This document shows, piece by piece, positions 16,969 to 26,006 of a stretch of 39,899 nucleotides of DNA. Within the stretch, counting starts at the first letter, position 1; the number at the start of each line of letters is the position of its first letter. The stretch comes from Candidatus Martarchaeota archaeon. Lineage in GTDB: Archaea; Micrarchaeota; Micrarchaeia; Micrarchaeales; CABMGC01. Location: the NCBI GenBank assembly GCA_023476545.1, contig JAMCYP010000015.1:1-39899 (forward strand), given 5' to 3'. The translations under genes and the position numbers were made by a program. The notes beneath the pieces were generated by a model. The model searched no databases. It was not told the origin of the DNA and saw only the letters and a list, made by a program, of their open reading frames with translations.

Positions 16969-17520
16969 TCAGAGTATGCCCAGGTAATCCTTTATCTTCC
17001 CGACCACGCTGTTCGGGTCCGCGGCGCGTCGCGGCGGCTCTTCCTTCTGCTCCGCCTTGGCGTTCTTGCTGCCCATGATTCCGCGCCTCTTGGCGGCGGG
17101 CTCCTCGCGCTCGAGCTGCGACTGGTGTACTTCAGGCATCCTGAACTGCGGTATCTTCAGCCCGCGCAGGGAGACGCTTGCTGCTGTGGCTATTATCTCG
17201 TGCGCGGCGGCAGAGTTGATGTCCCTTATGATTATGACGTTTGCGCCGTTGGACTTGGCCAGCTTCACATCCTCAGGCGTGTGGCAGACGGCCGCGTCAA
17301 CCTTCTCCTTCTTGTTCAGAAGCATGCCGGCCTGTATTGGGTCCCTCGCTACAACTATGACCTGGTCGTAGGCCTTCTTCGCGAGCTGCTCCGCGGCCGT
17401 GCTTGCTATCGTGCTCTCGGCTATGTTCGCCTCCTTCGCGATGACGTTGTGGTGCGTATGCAGTATGTCAACTATCCGGTCAACACTGCCTGGAACGTTG
17501 CTCAGAACCAGTATCTTCAC
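16969..17520 (-). CDS. RpiB-like fold protein with degenerate active site and disordered C-terminus
   Basis: KAYDQVIVVARDPIQAGMLLNKKEKVDAAVCHTPEDVKLAKSNGANVIIIRDINSAAAHEIIATAAS parallels the RpiB C-terminal half; GTG start at 17520 preceded by GGGGGAAG. Confidence 0.55.
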   Translation of the reverse strand: MKILVLSNVPGSVDRIVDILHTHHNVIAKEANIAESTIASTAAEQLAKKAYDQVIVVARDPIQAGMLLNKKEKVDAAVCHTPEDVKLAKSNGANVIIIRDINSAAAHEIIATAASVSLRGLKIPQFRMPEVHQSQLEREEPAAKRRGIMGSKNAKAEQKEEPPRRAADPNSVVGKIKDYLGIL

Positions 17521-17603
17521 TGTCTTCCCCCTTTGCTTTAAATAGGCAGCCAAAGGTATAATATACTAATTATGCCTAGAGTTTAAGGACAAAGGTGTTT
17601 TGA

Positions 17604-17831
17604 TTGAGAGGAAAAGAGACGGCAGTAACATGCGACTCGTGCGGTAGAAAGGTGCCCAGGAACAAGGCTGTTGCTTACGAACGCGCCATCAGTTTCTCCA
17701 CGGACCTGCACAACGTGAATGACGTGCGCTTCTTTGAGAAGAGGAAGGTGTATTACTGCATAAGCTGCGCAAAGCACAGGGGAATCTTCGAGAAGAAGAA
17801 GGAGATGGCTGAGAGGAACAGGCGCTTCTGA
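17604..17831 (+). CDS. Ribosomal protein S26e-like zinc-ribbon protein (TTG start)
   Basis: VTCDSCGRKVPRNKAVAYERA...VRFFEKRKVYYCISCAKHRGIF resembles eS26 (C.xCGR.VP.DKA ... YCISCAiH); SD-like AAGGTG before TTG. Confidence 0.65.
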   Translation: MRGKETAVTCDSCGRKVPRNKAVAYERAISFSTDLHNVNDVRFFEKRKVYYCISCAKHRGIFEKKKEMAERNRRF

Positions 17832-17842
17832 GCCGATGTTTC

Positions 17843-18652
17843 ATGACGGTAAACCCCGATGAGTTGCTGATTTTCAAGATGCGGGGAGTCAAGGCCAAGA
17901 AAGAGGAGGAGGCTGAGCCACAGCCGAAGCAGGCCCAGCAGGCAGCGCGGGCGGAGCAGCCAAGCGAGCAGAGGCAGAAGAAGCCCCTCTTCGCGGCAAA
18001 AGCTAAGCCGGCGAAGCCGAGGGCAGAGGCGCAGAGGCAGCCAGAAGGCCAACTGCCCGAATGGGCAACCCCAGCTCCCAGGAGCGACGAGGACGAGCAG
18101 AGAATGCGACAGTTGGAGACGTTGGAGCAGAAGGTATCGCTCTATGCCAACCCGCCCGGCGGGCTGGAGGCGGAGCAGCTGGAGACTGGCGGAAAGGAGA
18201 AGGCTGAGAGGAATGCGTTCTCCACGTTCGCTGGCCTGTTATTCGTGATAAACGGGATTGTGCTGGGCTACTTCATACTTCCACAGTCTAGCTTCGTCAT
18301 AGGCTACATATTGAAGAGCGGGCTCAGCAGCCTCTTGCTCAACTGGAGCTACGAGTACGGAACCTCGGTCATCAACCTGATCTTCACGGTGCTCAGCGCA
18401 GCCAGCGGGCTGCTCATGCTGGGCGGCGTGAGGAAGAGCCACATGCTCAGCGGCATCGTAGGCTCGGTGATGCTCATAGCAGTGAGCTTCGAGTACCTGA
18501 ACAGCAGCGCCACCTACCTGCTTATCGCCACAGTGATAACATTCGTAAGCGTGATCGCGCTGACGTATGCGAGAATGAGCGCGGTGAGCGACTCCGAGCG
18601 CGAGGCTCCTGTGCCGCAGGAGATCAACTGGCCAAGGATAGAGACCTTCTAG
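17843..18652 (+). CDS. Membrane protein with charged low-complexity N-terminus
   Basis: Gln/Lys/Ala-rich first about 130 residues followed by several TM helices. Confidence 0.75.
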   Translation: MTVNPDELLIFKMRGVKAKKEEEAEPQPKQAQQAARAEQPSEQRQKKPLFAAKAKPAKPRAEAQRQPEGQLPEWATPAPRSDEDEQRMRQLETLEQKVSLYANPPGGLEAEQLETGGKEKAERNAFSTFAGLLFVINGIVLGYFILPQSSFVIGYILKSGLSSLLLNWSYEYGTSVINLIFTVLSAASGLLMLGGVRKSHMLSGIVGSVMLIAVSFEYLNSSATYLLIATVITFVSVIALTYARMSAVSDSEREAPVPQEINWPRIETF

Positions 18653-19046
18653 CTACCTGAGCCCGAATTTCATACGCGCTTCCTCCTTGGCCTTGGTCTG
18701 CTCCAAGAACATACCCATTACCTTGGGGTCATACAAGCCCTCAATCCTTTGTTCTGCAGCGAGAAGTCTATAAGCTCCTTGGTGAGTTGGAAGTGCTCCG
18801 GGGTGGTGCGTGACCTGTCTTCCACCACCACCTTCACGCTGTTGCCCAGAAGGGGCCTAAGGTAATCTGCCATTGTGCCTGCTTCCGACTTATCGGGAGC
18901 TCTCAGGTTTGTGTGCCCCCGCAGAGTATCGCCACGTCTATCTTTTTCTTCTTTACAAGAACCGCGAACCTATCCAGATAACCCTTGTATTTCTGGTTCG
19001 AGGCAGCGAACAGCCCAAAGCCGAAGAGCGTCGCGTAGTTAGTCAC
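18653..19046 (-). pseudogene. DUF218 (YdcF/SanA-like) family gene with two frameshifts
   Basis: Three frames tile one protein: VTNYATLFGFGLFAASNQKYKGYLDRFAVLVKKKKIDVAILCGGTQ / NLRAPDKSEAGTMADYLRPLLGNSVKVVVEDRSRTTPEHFQLTKELIDFSLQNKGL / EGLYDPKVMGMFLEQTKAKEEARMKFGLR*; first frame stops at 18903-18905. Confidence 0.7.
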
Positions 19047-19050
19047 GGAG

Positions 19051-21000
19051 TCACTTGAATCGTATCGAGTCGAGGTTCATCGGGGCCCTGCCCTCAAGGT
19101 GGAATCTTGATGCAAGCGTCCTTGCGAGATCCTCGCATTTCGCCTCCTCGCCGTGCATCGTGAATATCTTCTTAGGCTGTCCAGGCCTGAGGCTCTGCAC
19201 GAAGTTCATCAGCTGCCTGCGGTCGCTGTGACCAGAGAAGCCTTCGTTCCTTGCAACCTGCATCCTTATGTCAACAGGAACGAGCTTGCCGTCCTCTCCG
19301 GGCAGTGCGATCTGCTTGAAGCCGTTGAGCACCTTCCTGCCAAGAGAGTTGACGCTGGTGTAGGAGCTGAATATCATTGCATTTCTCTCGTCCTCGGCCA
19401 GCAGCTTGAAGTACTCGAGCGCCGTGCCTCCGTTAAGCATTCCTCCGCTTGCGAGTATTATCGCAGGCCCTTTGTCCACTATATCGCTGCGCTCTCCCTT
19501 CGCGACCTCGAATATCTCGCTCTCGAAGGGCGAGTTGTTGCTAAGTATCCTGTGCTGCAGCCCAGCCTTGAGGTATTCAGGATACGCGGTATGGATGGCG
19601 CTCGACTCTAGTATCATGCCATCTAGGTATATAGGTACATCGAGCTTGTAGTTGGGGTTGTTGATGAAATATGTCTCTAGGGTGAGCATGAGCTCCTGCG
19701 CCCTGCCTATGGCGAGCACCGGCATCAGCACCTTGCCCTTGTTCTCTATGACGTGCTTGATCATGTTCATGAGCTGCAGTTCGGAGTCCTGCCTGGGCGA
19801 GCCCACGTCGCGAGGGCCTCCATAGGTGCTTTCCAGGAAGAGCGCGTCTATCCTAGGGTATCTGATGTCAGCCTGGTCTAGCAGGCGGGTGAAGCCGAAC
19901 TTCATGTCTCCGCTGTGCACGACGTTGTAGAGCCCCTCGCCTATGTGGAGATGGACCAGGGAGCTGCCGAGTATGTGCCCGGCGTTGTGGTACGTGAGCT
20001 TTATCTCGTCGGTGACGTTGGTTACCTCGCCGTAGTCCCTCGTGATCATGTGCGAGAGCATCTTCTTGATGTCCTTCTCGTCGTAGAGAGGCGTTCCGCC
20101 GCTCCTGATCACCAGCTTGGTGTAATCGTAGAGGAGAAGGGCTGCAAGGTCCCTTGTGGGAGGGGTGCAGTACACCGGCCCTTCGTATCCGAACTTGAAC
20201 AGATAGGGCACGAAGCCTATGTGATCCATGTGGCCGTGCGTGAGTATGACGGCATCGAGGTCGTTGATCGTTATGTTTGCGCTGTCCAGATAAGGGAACG
20301 CCTTGTTCTCGTCCCCGACTATCGCGTCGAGCCCCTTAACCGCGGGCTCGGGGCTCACTCCGCAGTCGATGAGTATCTTTGAGTGGTTGGTCTCAAGCAG
20401 CAGGCTGCTTCTGCCCACCTCCCTGAACCCTCCCAGAGCCGTGGCCTTTATCCACTCGCTCTTGACTATCGGCTGGTTGATCTTCTTGCCTATGGTGGTA
20501 AGGAACTTCTTCCTGAAGTCCGCCTCCTTGACAAGCATCTGGCGAACGCCCTTTATGACGTCGCTGTTCATCGTGGGTATGCGGAGGACCTTGGGCACCC
20601 ATCCGGTCTCGGTGACTATCCTGATCAGCGTGCTGCCTCCCTTGCCTATCACCAGGCCGGGCTTCATCGCCTCTATCTGCACCTCGTTGAACTCAGGCAC
20701 GTATCTTATGCCTTCCTCCCTGACTCCCGCATCGGGCGGGGCTATCTCTAGTATCTTCTTCGTCGCCTGCTCAGGCTCCATGAGGCTCTGGGTGTCGCTC
20801 CTGACTATGAGCTTCTTCTTTATGGTGGTGGAGACGTTGCGTATCACGTTCTCGTCGCCGTATATGGCCGAGACGTTCTTGACATAGATGACGACGTCAG
20901 GCCCCTCGAACTCGGCCTTGCTAAGGCCAGCTTCTTTAGGGACAAGTTCCTTCACCGTCTCTATGATGTTCTTGTTTGCCTGCTTTACTTCTTCAGTCAA
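19051..21000 (-). CDS. aCPSF1/FttA-type beta-CASP ribonuclease (KH domains + MBL + beta-CASP)
   Basis: KH GLVIGKGGSTLIRIVTETGWVPKVLRIP; MBL LTHGHMDHIGFVPYL; beta-CASP LPVLAIGRAQELMLTLE; C-terminal MQVARNEGFSGHSDRRQLMNFVQSLRP. Confidence 0.95.
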   Translation of the reverse strand: MTEEVKQANKNIIETVKELVPKEAGLSKAEFEGPDVVIYVKNVSAIYGDENVIRNVSTTIKKKLIVRSDTQSLMEPEQATKKILEIAPPDAGVREEGIRYVPEFNEVQIEAMKPGLVIGKGGSTLIRIVTETGWVPKVLRIPTMNSDVIKGVRQMLVKEADFRKKFLTTIGKKINQPIVKSEWIKATALGGFREVGRSSLLLETNHSKILIDCGVSPEPAVKGLDAIVGDENKAFPYLDSANITINDLDAVILTHGHMDHIGFVPYLFKFGYEGPVYCTPPTRDLAALLLYDYTKLVIRSGGTPLYDEKDIKKMLSHMITRDYGEVTNVTDEIKLTYHNAGHILGSSLVHLHIGEGLYNVVHSGDMKFGFTRLLDQADIRYPRIDALFLESTYGGPRDVGSPRQDSELQLMNMIKHVIENKGKVLMPVLAIGRAQELMLTLETYFINNPNYKLDVPIYLDGMILESSAIHTAYPEYLKAGLQHRILSNNSPFESEIFEVAKGERSDIVDKGPAIILASGGMLNGGTALEYFKLLAEDERNAMIFSSYTSVNSLGRKVLNGFKQIALPGEDGKLVPVDIRMQVARNEGFSGHSDRRQLMNFVQSLRPGQPKKIFTMHGEEAKCEDLARTLASRFHLEGRAPMNLDSIRFK

Positions 21001-21078
21001 CTAATCAACTTAAAATCCGCACTGGATTTGCCGCCTTTTCGCGAAAACGCAATAAAAAGATAAACGAAACTTATGACT

Positions 21079-21738
21079 TTAGGCCTGTGCCGGTACCTTC
21101 AGCAGCTTCTCAATCTCTTCCTTGCTCAGCTCTTTGAAGCCCTTCTTGCCTATTATAGCAATCCTCATCGCGCCTCCCGTCGCAGAGCTCCTCTTCATTG
21201 CGGCCTGCAGCGCCTTCACAGCATGCTTGACCCCTTCAGAGGTGTTCATGTTTGCAGTATATGAGCTGTCCAAGTAGCCCAACGCAGAACCCATACCCGA
21301 ACCGATGCTCGTGTACTTGGCCTCCTTCTGCGCGCTGCCTATTGCGTCGAGGCTTATGAGCTCGGGATTGCCCCTGTTCAGGCCTCCAACTATGAGGAAT
21401 GCGTAGCCCATCTCAGAAACGCTCTCCCTGAGTATGAAACCGAGAAGCGATGCTGCCGCGGAAGGTGACATTGGCTTGCCCTCGCTCATCTTGTAGAGTT
21501 CGCTCTGCACTCTGAGCAGCTTTACAACATACTCAGCGTAGCCCGCAACCCCAGCGAAGAGCACTCCTAGGCCGTCGTCGATCTTGTGTAGCTTTATCGC
21601 GGCATCGCTGCCTATGAAGTCGCCAAGAGTGGCCCTGCTGTCAGCTCCAAGCACTACGCCATCGCTGCAGATCAGACCCACAGTTGTGGTTCCCTTCCTC
21701 ACAGCTTCTGAAATGTCCTTTACCTCCATTTGTTTCAC
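21079..21738 (-). CDS. psmB: Proteasome beta subunit
   Basis: GTTTVGLICSDGVVLGADSRATLGDFIGSDAAIKLHKIDDGLGVLFAGVAGYAEYVVKLL. Confidence 0.95.
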   Translation of the reverse strand: MKQMEVKDISEAVRKGTTTVGLICSDGVVLGADSRATLGDFIGSDAAIKLHKIDDGLGVLFAGVAGYAEYVVKLLRVQSELYKMSEGKPMSPSAAASLLGFILRESVSEMGYAFLIVGGLNRGNPELISLDAIGSAQKEAKYTSIGSGMGSALGYLDSSYTANMNTSEGVKHAVKALQAAMKRSSATGGAMRIAIIGKKGFKELSKEEIEKLLKVPAQA

Positions 21739-21777
21739 CGAAATAAGTAGAGCACAAGCAGATGCAGAAAAGACGCC

Positions 21778-22062
21778 CTATCTTATTATTAGGCTACCAT
21801 TACCTATAAAATACTTGCTATCTTCGTCTACAACTTCGGCGTATGCGAACGTCCTGTGCGCATCAATCACCTTGATGCGGTACGCTTTGCCGATGCGCGT
21901 CTTCGAGTTCTTAACGAACACGACCACGCCGTTTACGCTACCTATTCCCTCTCCTCTTGGATTCTTTCCCTTTATGTCCAAGCTGTACAGCTCGCCTGCT
22001 TGTAACTCGCCCACCATTTCCTCTATCCCACTCGTACCCGAATCAACTGGTACCCTGTGCAA
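21778..22062 (-). CDS. TRAM domain protein
   Basis: LQAGELYSLDIKGKNPRGEGIGSVNGVVVFVKNSKTRIGKAYRIKVIDAHRTFAYAEVV; start may be internal ATG (MVGELQAG). Confidence 0.88.
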   Translation of the reverse strand: MHRVPVDSGTSGIEEMVGELQAGELYSLDIKGKNPRGEGIGSVNGVVVFVKNSKTRIGKAYRIKVIDAHRTFAYAEVVDEDSKYFIGNGSLIIR

Positions 22063-22130
22063 GAGGGCGTTTGGAAACTATATAAGTCTTGTGTGCTGGT
22101 TCTTGTAAGACGAGAAAAATAGTCAGATGA

Positions 22131-24377
22131 CTAACTTATTGAGTATTTTTTAAAGGTTATGTTAGAAATCGCGATATTAGAGTACTGGGACTTGTTCTCG
22201 GCGGAGACGAACACAAGGTAGTTCACCCCGGGGTTGATACCGGTGACAAAAGAGTAGTTCTTGAACGATGTTGTAAGGTTAAGGCCGACGAGCGGCTGGC
22301 TGTTCAGGTAGACATACTCGGTCTTGGCGCCATCGGGCGAGAGGGCGCGCATGCTAACGTTTATTTTCGTGAAGTTGGGCGAGTAGATGTTTATGTACGC
22401 GGGGTTCATGCCGAACCACGAGTCGAGGTATTCGGAGCTGTAGAGCGGAGACGAGCCGTACAGCAGCCAGCCAGGCTGCCAGATGCTGTGCTGGTTGCCG
22501 AGCAGTGTGGGCGTGTACGTCACCATCTGCGTTCCCGCTATAGAGGTAACGTTGGCGGTCGAGAAGACTATTGTGTCGTTGCTCTGGTACACTGGATAGT
22601 TGAGGAAGCTGGCGAGATATGCAGCGACCTGCGAGAGTTCGGTATTGTTGTACGCCTGGCGCATCACTGACACGAAGCCAACGTTGTATGCTCCGAAGAA
22701 GAACTCCGTAGAGTTGGTGTAGTTCTCGGAGAGCGGCGACCCGTAGACGAGACCCTGACCGTTCTGCAGGTAGTATGCCGATGTTATCAGCGGCACGTTG
22801 ACCAAGGAGAACTCCTGCGTTATGTTAGTGCTGGTTATGTAGCCGCCCAGCATGGGTTTCTTGAACGCCGTCTGGTAGTACATGGCCCTGCCTATGAAGA
22901 GATCAGGCTGGCTGCTTGTGTAGTTAGGCAGTGCGGGGAGCATGAGCACCGAGAAGTTAGACGGCAACGCGCCTATCTGATAGTAAGCCTTTGGTATCGT
23001 GGTGTTGAGCGTGTACATGCTGTTCAGCATCCCCTGGCTGACCGGCCACGTGTTGTACTCCAGTATGATGAGCGCGAAGAATACTATCGGAAGATATCTC
23101 TTGATGTTCGTGTTCGCGAACTTCTCCTCCAGCTTCACCAGCCCGATCGCCGCAAAGATTGCTATGAACAGCTCAACAACCATGTCGAACCTGCCCGGTT
23201 CCCTGAAGACGTTGAAGAGCGGGACAAGATGGTAGAGCTGATAGAGGCCTGGTATGCCAGTCACGCTGCCGTTGACCTGAAGGTACGGTCCTATCGTCAG
23301 GAGCCCGAAGATAACCAGCGGAACCAGGAAGACTGCTGTGTTCTTGAACCTGCTCTTGTACTCGTGTGCCAGGCCGACAAGCGCCAGCAGCAGCACGCTG
23401 TATCCTATGTACGTGGTGCGCTCGGCGACCGCTGGTGCGGCGATGTACGAGAAGCCGCTGCTTATCGGACTGAGCAGCCCGTTGAATACGCTGGGTATGA
23501 AGAATGAGAGCAGGTCCGGGCTGTAGAGCTCGTTGTACTTGATCGATGCGACGGAACTGAAGTTCGACAGCGCGCCGGGTGTCAGATATGGCAGCATGCT
23601 GAGTATGAGCGGCGATCCTATGATGAGTATCGCAACTATCATCTCTGCGAACATTACGCCAAACTTCTTGTTCAGCACCTTCTGCCTTTCGGATTTGGCA
23701 ATAGCAAGGTATGCGAGGACGAAGAAGGCGAGCAGGATCGCCATCAGCGCCTGCTCTATGTCTCCAAGGAATGTGAGGAAGACAAAAGAGAATGCCGCGC
23801 CTATCGCGTACACGTGCTTCTTCTCCTCTATCATGCGCAGGAAGAGAAGCAGGAAGAGGGGGATGAACGCTATGTCTGTGAAAGGCAGCTGGCCGAACGC
23901 GTGTATAGTATGCACAGGGCTGAACGCGTATATCACGCCTGCTATGAACGAAGCCGCACGGTGCTTGGTAACGTGGAACGCAAGCAGGTAGGCGAAAAGG
24001 CCGGCTAACACGAACCCTAGAAGGAAGACGAAGTTGAACGCCAGCGCCAAACTTACCGGCTGGAAGACCGCGCTGATCAGGCCTGCGAGAGGCGTGAGCG
24101 TCTGGGTCACCAGGTTTGCTCCCACAGGATAGAACACGTAAGATGAGAAGTAGGGAGATGAATGCAGGGTGAACATCGAGTACGGAACCCACCAGAGTTC
24201 CCACATGCTCTGGAACGTGTCGCCTCCGGCTCCAGGTACCGTTGAGGCTATGTTTAGCGTAACCGGCCAGAAGAGCACGAGCGAGAGCACGAGATATGCA
24301 AGCGCTATTATGCAGTACTTCTTTAGCTCGCTTCTGTCGAGAGCTATACCTAACATGAGAACACGGATAATTTGCAA
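22131..24377 (-). CDS. Large multi-TM protein, GT-C-type glycosyltransferase/YfhO-like
   Basis: About 10 N-terminal TM helices plus luminal C-terminus; GGDTFQSMWELWWVPYSMF...FYPVGANLVTQTLTPL. Confidence 0.75.
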   Translation of the reverse strand: MQIIRVLMLGIALDRSELKKYCIIALAYLVLSLVLFWPVTLNIASTVPGAGGDTFQSMWELWWVPYSMFTLHSSPYFSSYVFYPVGANLVTQTLTPLAGLISAVFQPVSLALAFNFVFLLGFVLAGLFAYLLAFHVTKHRAASFIAGVIYAFSPVHTIHAFGQLPFTDIAFIPLFLLLFLRMIEEKKHVYAIGAAFSFVFLTFLGDIEQALMAILLAFFVLAYLAIAKSERQKVLNKKFGVMFAEMIVAILIIGSPLILSMLPYLTPGALSNFSSVASIKYNELYSPDLLSFFIPSVFNGLLSPISSGFSYIAAPAVAERTTYIGYSVLLLALVGLAHEYKSRFKNTAVFLVPLVIFGLLTIGPYLQVNGSVTGIPGLYQLYHLVPLFNVFREPGRFDMVVELFIAIFAAIGLVKLEEKFANTNIKRYLPIVFFALIILEYNTWPVSQGMLNSMYTLNTTIPKAYYQIGALPSNFSVLMLPALPNYTSSQPDLFIGRAMYYQTAFKKPMLGGYITSTNITQEFSLVNVPLITSAYYLQNGQGLVYGSPLSENYTNSTEFFFGAYNVGFVSVMRQAYNNTELSQVAAYLASFLNYPVYQSNDTIVFSTANVTSIAGTQMVTYTPTLLGNQHSIWQPGWLLYGSSPLYSSEYLDSWFGMNPAYINIYSPNFTKINVSMRALSPDGAKTEYVYLNSQPLVGLNLTTSFKNYSFVTGINPGVNYLVFVSAENKSQYSNIAISNITFKKYSIS

Positions 24378-24422
24378 ACTAGGTTAATAAGCTTTCCACA
24401 TTTAAGATTCGTTGGAGGGACA

Positions 24423-25997
24423 ATGGTGAGAGAGAGGGAGCCGCTCGGAAGGAGGAGCGTGAGGACATTCTCGGTCCTTACCGTCGGGCGCGTGCTCAGC
24501 CTGCTGATCGGCATAGCCACGGTAGTGATAATCGCCAGGCTTCTGGGGCCAAGCGGGTACGGCGTCTTCACCATCGCGTTCGCCTTCTTCATGTTCGTAA
24601 GTGCGGCTAGCAACTTCGGGTTCGGTCAGTACCTTATCAAGCACCTGTCAGAGGCCGAGGACAGGCGCGACAAAGAAGCATTCGCCAAGTCCCTGGGCGC
24701 GGCTTTCGTGGCAGTTGTTGGAATAGGCCTTGTGCTGACAGTCATCGGCATTGCAGCGAGCGGGCCAGTTTCGGGCCTGCTCAACATCAGCGGCGTGGAC
24801 CAGCCGCTGCTTGTAATCGCCGCCTCCATCGTCTTCTTCGCCATGATGTACGGCAGTTCTGATTATGCGCTCGTGGGCGTGGGCAAGAACGCCGCCGCGG
24901 CAGCTGTCGAGATACTTGAGAACGTGGTGATGCTTGCAGCGAGCGTGGCGCTTGTGCTGATGGGCTTTGGCCCTGAGGGCGCGATGGCAGGCATACTGGT
25001 CAGCTACCTTGTGGCGGGAGCGATAGGCACCTATCTCATCTTCAGGTTTGCGAGAAGAAGCATGCGCGTGAGGGTCAACATCCCTTCAGCACGCGACCTG
25101 AGGAAGGCGTTCGCCTTCTCCCTCCCGATAGCGGGCAACAACTTCCTGAACAACAGCATGCCGAGCTTCGGCACGCTTCTTCTGGGCTTCTTCGTGACCG
25201 CCTACGATCTTGGAAACTTCGGCATAGCTCTGCGCGCCAGGACGATGCTCGCCATATTCTACACTACCGCTGCGGTCTCGTTGATACCAACGCTGACACT
25301 TGCAGCGTCAAGGGGAGGGAAGAGCAGCGGAAAGCTTGAGCACGTCTACAACAAGTCGATGGTGTACTCGGTGCTTGCCAGCGTGCCAATAATCGCCTAC
25401 CTTGGCGTCTACTCCACCGCCCTGGTGTATCTCTTCATCTCCCAGAGCTTCGGGACAGCGCCGCTCTACCTCAGCCTCATCGCCCTGGGCACGATAATAG
25501 GCGTGGTGGGCGTGTACGCCACGAGCATGTTCATCGCCAGAGCCAAGACCTCTAAGCTTATAGTGTACTCGGGCATATGCGCCGTGGCACAGGTCATCTC
25601 CCTTGTTCTGCTTGTGCCCTCATGGGGCGTGCTCGGGGCGATAGTCTCGCTCTTTTTTGTAGAGAGCATCGTGTGCGACTACCTCTTCCTCCGCGGAGTG
25701 AAGAAGGTCCTGGGGCTGCGCACTGACTATATGTCGCTGGCAAGGGCGTTCGTGAGCAACATAGCGATGGCGCTGGTCTTCGCGCTGGGCCTTTACTCTT
25801 CAAACCTTGCGGTTCAGCTCCTCTTCGGACTGGTTGCGCTCATAATTGCGTATCCGTTCTTCCTCGCGCTCTTCGGTTCCGTGCGCAGAGACGACATGGA
25901 GATACTGCGAAGGGCTCTGGGCAGGCTGCCGGTTCTGCGCTACGCCACGCGGCCCGCGCTCGCCTATCTGGGATTCCTGGTAATGCATCTGCAATGA
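24423..25997 (+). CDS. Polysaccharide flippase (Wzx/MVF-like), copy 1
   Basis: RSVRTFSVLTVGRVLSLLIGIATVVIIARLLGPSGYGVFTIAFAFFMFVSAASNFGFGQYLIKHL; ATG 24423 preceded by GGAGGG. Confidence 0.88.
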   Translation: MVREREPLGRRSVRTFSVLTVGRVLSLLIGIATVVIIARLLGPSGYGVFTIAFAFFMFVSAASNFGFGQYLIKHLSEAEDRRDKEAFAKSLGAAFVAVVGIGLVLTVIGIAASGPVSGLLNISGVDQPLLVIAASIVFFAMMYGSSDYALVGVGKNAAAAAVEILENVVMLAASVALVLMGFGPEGAMAGILVSYLVAGAIGTYLIFRFARRSMRVRVNIPSARDLRKAFAFSLPIAGNNFLNNSMPSFGTLLLGFFVTAYDLGNFGIALRARTMLAIFYTTAAVSLIPTLTLAASRGGKSSGKLEHVYNKSMVYSVLASVPIIAYLGVYSTALVYLFISQSFGTAPLYLSLIALGTIIGVVGVYATSMFIARAKTSKLIVYSGICAVAQVISLVLLVPSWGVLGAIVSLFFVESIVCDYLFLRGVKKVLGLRTDYMSLARAFVSNIAMALVFALGLYSSNLAVQLLFGLVALIIAYPFFLALFGSVRRDDMEILRRALGRLPVLRYATRPALAYLGFLVMHLQ

Positions 25998-26006
25998 GGC
26001 GCAAGC

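Noticed and set aside
3597-22062. A dedicated proteasome operon (PAC2 plus psmB)
   Set aside because: PAC2 (3597-4331) and psmB (21079-21738) are about 17 kb apart with unrelated genes between them, so there is no operon evidence.
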